A DNA stretch of 64,000 bases from UBA2357 sp002344625 (GTDB lineage Bacteria; Pseudomonadota; Gammaproteobacteria; Burkholderiales; Rhodocyclaceae), in the NCBI GenBank assembly GCA_937995335.1, contig CALKIH010000047.1, positions 62,001 through 126,000 of the forward strand, written 5' to 3'. Numbering within the stretch: position 1 is the stretch's first letter; each line of letters starts with the position of its first letter. The notes under the pieces are model-generated. The model was not told the origin of the DNA and searched no databases. It worked only from the letters and a program-made list of their open reading frames with translations. This document shows positions 60,780-64,000 of the stretch, piece by piece. The translations under genes and the position numbers were made by a program.

Positions 60780-61277
60780 ATGTCGATCGACGACCCCCGC
60801 GCCGAACTGGTGAGTCTGCTCCCGCGACTGCGCCGGTTCGCCTACGGCCTGACCGGCAATGCGCAAGCCGCGGACGACCTGGTCCAGGCCGGCTGCCTGA
60901 AGGCGATCGAGCGCTGGCATCAGTGGCAGCCGGGCACGAGCCTGGCGAGCTGGATGTTCCGGATTCTGCAGACGACCTGGGTCGACGACTATCGCGCCCA
61001 CCAGCGTCACCAGACCGTGGCCGACAGCGAAACGCTCGACGCGCTGGCGGGTGAAGACGGCCGTATCGTGGTCGAGGCGCGCAGCGATGCGCGCGTGGTG
61101 CGCGAGGCAATCGCGCAGTTGCCGGAAGAACAACGGATGGTGTTGATGATGATCACGATCGACGGACTGTCTTACAGGGAAGCCGCGCAGGCACTCGGGG
61201 TTCCGGTCGGCACCGTCATGAGCCGGCTTGCGCGGGCACGCGGAAAACTTGCAGACACGATCGGCGTTGGAGACTGA
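60780..61277 (+). CDS. ECF RNA polymerase sigma factor
   Basis: A 165-residue sigma-70-type ECF factor. Region 2 is LRRFAYGLTGNAQAADDLVQAGCLKAIERWHQW ... SWMFRILQTTWVDDYR (DNA-melting and -10 recognition). Region 4 is QLPEEQRMVLMMITIDGLSYREAAQALGVPVGTVMSRLARARGKL, a helix-turn-helix for the -35. AAGAGA lies about 8 bases before ATG. The stop TGA is 1 bp before the anti-sigma start, so the two are co-expressed. The target motif is inferred from the four repeated promoter elements. Confidence 0.92.
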   Translation: MSIDDPRAELVSLLPRLRRFAYGLTGNAQAADDLVQAGCLKAIERWHQWQPGTSLASWMFRILQTTWVDDYRAHQRHQTVADSETLDALAGEDGRIVVEARSDARVVREAIAQLPEEQRMVLMMITIDGLSYREAAQALGVPVGTVMSRLARARGKLADTIGVGD

Positions 61278-61278
61278 C

Positions 61279-62124
61279 ATGCAGATCGACGATGAAACGC
61301 TGCTCGCCTATCTCGATGCCCAGTTGACCAACGACGCCGACTACGCGCATATCGAAAACGCGCTCACCGCCGACGCCGGATTGCGCCTGCGCCTTCGGCA
61401 ACTGGTGGAAAGCGGCGTGCTCGCCCGCCAGGCATTCGCTGCCAAACTCGATGAACCCGTTCCGGCCGGACTGATCGCCGCGATCATCAACGCGCCGTTG
61501 CCGGCGCCGGCCGAGCGCGGACGACCGGCGCCCGCCCGGGAACGTATCGCACCGACGTCACGCATCGCGGCATGGATTCGCGAACGCACGGGCGGCGCGG
61601 CGGCATTCGCTTCGGTGGCACTTCTTGCACTGGGAACGCTGTTCGGCTACTACCTGTTGCCGGCCTCGACCGATACCACCTCCGCCCCGGCACCGATCGC
61701 GCGCCCGGGTGAGTTGGTGCTCGACGCCGCCCTGCTGGTCGCGCTCGAGACGGCGCCCAGCGGCCGCGCGCTGAACCTCGGCACTCGCGAGGTCGAACTG
61801 GTCGTGAGCTTCATGAATACCGCCGACCAATTCTGCCGCGAATTCGGCGTCGCACGGCGCGGCCAGGTCTCCCACACCGAACTGGGCATCGCCTGCCGCG
61901 AGGCGGAAGCGCGCTGGCGCGTGATCTTCGCGGCCTCGGAAGAAGGCGACCCGGCCGCCCCCGACGCCTACCGCACCGCCAGCGATCAACTGCACGAGGC
62001 GGCGAACGACTTTCTCGACGCTCAGGTCAAGGGCGAGCCGTTCGATCCGCTCAGCGAGCTGGTTCTCATCGGCAAGGGCTGGCCGCCGGCATTCGGTGAG
62101 GCGCACGACCCGGCGGGCGAGTAA
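61279..62124 (+). CDS. membrane anti-sigma factor
   Basis: A 281-residue protein starting at ATG 61279. The N-terminal 90 residues (MQIDDETLLAYLDAQLTNDADYAHIENALTADAGLRLRLRQLVESG) form the helical sigma-binding domain common to anti-sigma factors; there is no HxxxCxxC zinc motif. A transmembrane helix follows at about 113-131 (FASVALLALGTLFGYYLLP). The remaining part is periplasmic, with two Cys (FCREF, IACREAE), and could sense an envelope signal. Coupling to the ECF sigma gene makes the assignment secure; the signal is unknown. Confidence 0.85.
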   Translation: MQIDDETLLAYLDAQLTNDADYAHIENALTADAGLRLRLRQLVESGVLARQAFAAKLDEPVPAGLIAAIINAPLPAPAERGRPAPARERIAPTSRIAAWIRERTGGAAAFASVALLALGTLFGYYLLPASTDTTSAPAPIARPGELVLDAALLVALETAPSGRALNLGTREVELVVSFMNTADQFCREFGVARRGQVSHTELGIACREAEARWRVIFAASEEGDPAAPDAYRTASDQLHEAANDFLDAQVKGEPFDPLSELVLIGKGWPPAFGEAHDPAGE

Positions 62125-62263
62125 GCACCGCGGGCACGCGGTCGGACGCATCGGGCCGGGCGCAGACAGGCGGACGATCATGGCCTATAAAGTCAGGACG
62201 GCAAGTTTTTCGCCCTCGCCCGACACCACACCCGGGCCGGCCTGTTTTCATGCGGAGGCAGTC

Positions 62264-62503
62264 ATGCAGACACCCGTACATGTATTCACGGATTTGTTCG
62301 AGCAACTCGGTTTGCCCAGCGACGCCGAAGCGATCAAGCGCTTCATCGAAGCGAACCGCCCGCTGGCGCACGATCTTGCGCTCGCGGACGCGCCGTTCTG
62401 GAACCCCGGGCAGACCAGCTTCATCCGCGAAGAGCTGCAGCGGGATGCCGATTGGGCCGAACTGGTCGATCAGTTGGACGCGGCGCTCCGGCAGACCGGC
62501 TGA
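62264..62503 (+). CDS. DUF2789 family small protein
   Basis: A 79-residue protein. ATG 62264 is preceded by GGAGG with good spacing. The sequence MQTPVHVFTDLFEQLGLPSDAEAIKRFIEANRP ... APFWNPGQTSFIREELQRDADWAELVDQLDAAL matches the compact DUF2789 fold. The function is unknown. It lies 139 bp after the anti-sigma gene and is probably a separate unit. Confidence 0.8.
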   Translation: MQTPVHVFTDLFEQLGLPSDAEAIKRFIEANRPLAHDLALADAPFWNPGQTSFIREELQRDADWAELVDQLDAALRQTG

Positions 62504-62601
62504 CGCGACACGCGCGGATGCCGCCGGCCATCCTGCGCAGACAGGACGACCGGGGCGCCGGCCTCGCCGCACCGTGCCCGGGGCGACGAACACCACCACG
62601 A

Positions 62602-63078
62602 CTATTCGCAGCTTGCCCGGCAATCTCCGGGCTGCGCACATTCGCCTTGCCCGAGCACCTCGCAAGCTGCCTTGGTGCGGTGGACGAGCCGGATGTCGTC
62701 GCCATAGCTGCAGGTGAGCAGCGTCAACGTCCCCTTGCGCTCGACCGTCATCCGGACCGGCCCGGCGGCCCGCACGGCCGCGGGCGCGGTGGCGCACGAG
62801 ACGTAGCCGCTGAACGCGCCGTCGGCCGATTCCCACAGGGCGATATCCTTGACCTTGCGGTAGTTTTCGAAGCTTTCGCAGGTATCGCCGTCGCGGCCGT
62901 AAAGACGCGCGTTATCGCCGCAATAGCCAAGAAACGTGTACTCGAGCTCTTCGGCGGACGGACAGACCGCGACCTGCCGCGCCTCCGCGATGTCCGGACA
63001 GGCCAGCCCGGCGCCGGATGCCGATGTCGCGACGAGACCGCAGAGCGCGATTGCCAGGGGGATCGAACGTATACGCAT
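62602..63078 (-). CDS. exported Cys-rich protein of unknown function
   Basis: A 158-residue protein with a signal peptide (MRIRSIPLAIALCGLVATSASG) and eight Cys in the mature part, including FLGYCGD, DTCESFENYR and GQGECAQPGDCRASCE, suggesting disulfides. There is a conserved-looking central part (LEYTFLGYCGDNARLYGRDGDTC). No family was recognised. It is 10 bp downstream of a small membrane-protein gene on the same strand. Confidence 0.65.
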   Translation of the reverse strand: MRIRSIPLAIALCGLVATSASGAGLACPDIAEARQVAVCPSAEELEYTFLGYCGDNARLYGRDGDTCESFENYRKVKDIALWESADGAFSGYVSCATAPAAVRAAGPVRMTVERKGTLTLLTCSYGDDIRLVHRTKAACEVLGQGECAQPGDCRASCE

Positions 63079-63088
63079 GATCCGCACC

Positions 63089-63253
63089 TCAGGACGCGCG
63101 CTTCGCGTCGTGCTCGGCCCGGACGGCCGACGCGGCATCGTCGAACCTTGCCTGCTCGGCTTCGAAACGCCTCACCGTGTTGCGGTAGCCGCGCATCCCG
63201 AACACCGCTATGCCGATCAGCACGGCAATGAAAACGACAAGTTTGATCATCAT
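63089..63253 (-). CDS. small membrane protein
   Basis: A 54-residue protein (from MMIKLVVFIAVLIGIAVFGMRGY), with one transmembrane helix and a charged C-terminal helix rich in Glu, Ala and Arg. ATG at 63253 or 63250 are both possible. It is probably co-transcribed with the next exported protein. The function is unknown. Confidence 0.5.
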   Translation of the reverse strand: MMIKLVVFIAVLIGIAVFGMRGYRNTVRRFEAEQARFDDAASAVRAEHDAKRAS

Positions 63254-63412
63254 GCGAAAGACTCCCCAGGCTGAAATCGAGGCATATGCCACCGGCCGAT
63301 GCACCCGTTCGGGCAGGCGCCGCTGCGCGCGGGCATGCCGTCGGAAGGCAGTGTGGAGGTCTACGGCCCGGGTGTAATTGATCCCGGTCAGGTCTGACGG
63401 GCGACGGCCTGG

Positions 63413-64000
63413 CTACCGGCGCGCGGCCATGATCGCGGTGATCCGCGACCAGTCGAGATGGCGTTCGATCGCATCGGCGAGGCGGTCGAGGTCGGCTTGC
63501 CGGCGCGCGGCGGGATCGACCCGGACCGCATCTTCCGCGCCCGCCCACCCCAGGACGGCCTGCAGCGCTTCCGGTGTGTCGAGCACGCCGTGAACATAGG
63601 TTCCGGCGATCTGGCCGTCGCCCGACACCGCGCCGTCGAACCGGCCATCGGCCAGTCGCACGAACGCCCGCGCGAGGTCGGGCCCGGTGCTGACGCCCAT
63701 GTGGATTTCGTAGCCGCGTACCTGCGCACCGCCCTGCACGAGCATGCCCTCGACGTTTTCGAGGCGCTTGTCGCGCGTCAGCACGGTCTCGATGTCCAAC
63801 CAGCCGAGTCCCTCGCCCCGGCCCGCCGCACCCTCGACGCCGTGCGGGTCGTCGATGCCGCGCCCGAGCATCTGAAACCCGCCGCATATCCCGAGGATCC
63901 TGCCGCCATAGCGCAGATGGCGGGCCAGGTAATCGCGCCAGCCGTGCGCATGCAACCACGCGAGGTCCGCCCGCACACTTTTCGAACCGGGCATGACCAC
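63413..64000 (-). CDS. cobQ: cobyric acid synthase, C-terminal part (cut by window end)
   Basis: The 195 residues present are the C-terminal glutamine amidotransferase region of CobQ, which amidates adenosylcobyrinic acid a,c-diamide in cobalamin synthesis. VMPGSKSVRADLAWLHAHGW is the typical linker, LGICGGFQMLG contains the catalytic Cys, and IAGTYVHGVLDTPE the catalytic His. The reading frame is open through the window edge, so the N-terminal dethiobiotin-synthase-like domain lies outside. It is unrelated to the EPS genes. Confidence 0.9.
   Translation of the reverse strand: MVMPGSKSVRADLAWLHAHGWRDYLARHLRYGGRILGICGGFQMLGRGIDDPHGVEGAAGRGEGLGWLDIETVLTRDKRLENVEGMLVQGGAQVRGYEIHMGVSTGPDLARAFVRLADGRFDGAVSGDGQIAGTYVHGVLDTPEALQAVLGWAGAEDAVRVDPAARRQADLDRLADAIERHLDWSRITAIMAARR

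Noticed and set aside
1..64000. Search by eye for tRNA, rRNA, transposase, integrase and attachment-site repeats
   Set aside because: None was recognised; the AT-rich stretch near 1.4-5.6 kb has no mobile-element hallmarks that I can see.

Overview
The window looks like the chromosome of a betaproteobacterium, most likely of the order Rhodocyclales (Thauera / Azoarcus / Zoogloea type). The reasons are the exosortase A (XrtA, PEP-CTERM) exopolysaccharide locus with its usual set of companion families, two tandem betaproteobacterial porins, a DUF2789 protein, and a GC-rich background broken by a more AT-rich stretch at about 1.4-5.6 kb. No rRNA, tRNA, CRISPR array, transposase or integrase was recognised.

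Region A (1-13.6 kb) is an accessory block. It holds the 3' end of a Wzx-type flippase, five ATP-grasp ligases (four of the sugar-transfer-associated type), a MurL-family glutamate epimerase, a MurF-like Mur ligase, a VanY-like carboxypeptidase with no signal peptide, a GNAT acyltransferase and a secreted beta-propeller protein. These are enzymes of peptide chemistry of the peptidoglycan-precursor kind, but no mra/mur cluster is present. My main hypothesis is that they build and trim an amino-acid or peptide decoration for a surface polysaccharide.

Region B (13.7-17.1 kb) is one large secreted protein (beta-propeller, Gly/Asp linker, two Ig-like plus DNRLRE units) behind a perfectly spaced sigma-54 (-24/-12) promoter.

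Region C (17.3-45.3 kb) is one long minus-strand gene train of 22 genes, many overlapping by 4 bp (ATGA, GTGA, TTGA). From its promoter end it encodes a Wza-like export lipoprotein, chain-length protein, tyrosine autokinase, PEP-CTERM-associated barrel protein, secretion ATPase, UDP-GlcNAc 2-epimerase, deacetylase, FemAB-like protein, an exosortase A-EpsI fusion, four glycosyltransferases, two asparagine-synthase-type amidotransferases, an AlgD-like GDP-mannose dehydrogenase, a transglutaminase-like membrane protein, a PaaK-like ligase, a Wzy/O-ligase, two more deacetylases and a PL14-like polysaccharide lyase. Together they suggest an exported, uronate-containing, amidated and partly deacetylated exopolysaccharide. 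No PEP-CTERM substrate, initiating phosphoglycosyltransferase or PrsK/PrsR pair lies inside the window.

Region D (45.5-51 kb) contains a DUF1302 outer-membrane protein, a LolD/MacB-like ATPase with no adjacent permease, a divergent LolA-like sorting protein, and two related porins, each ending in a hairpin terminator with a UUCG loop.

Region E (51.3-56 kb) is a YhaO/YhaN (SbcD/SbcC-like) nuclease pair.

Region F (56-62.1 kb) contains a VTC-domain/DUF4956 operon, two lipoproteins, a subtilisin-like protease, and an ECF sigma factor with its membrane anti-sigma factor. Four copies of the same promoter element (GGAATW-N14-SCGTTRT) stand in front of these four transcription units, so this looks like a complete local ECF regulon.

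Region G (62.2-64 kb) holds small genes and the C-terminal part of a cobyric acid synthase cut by the window end.
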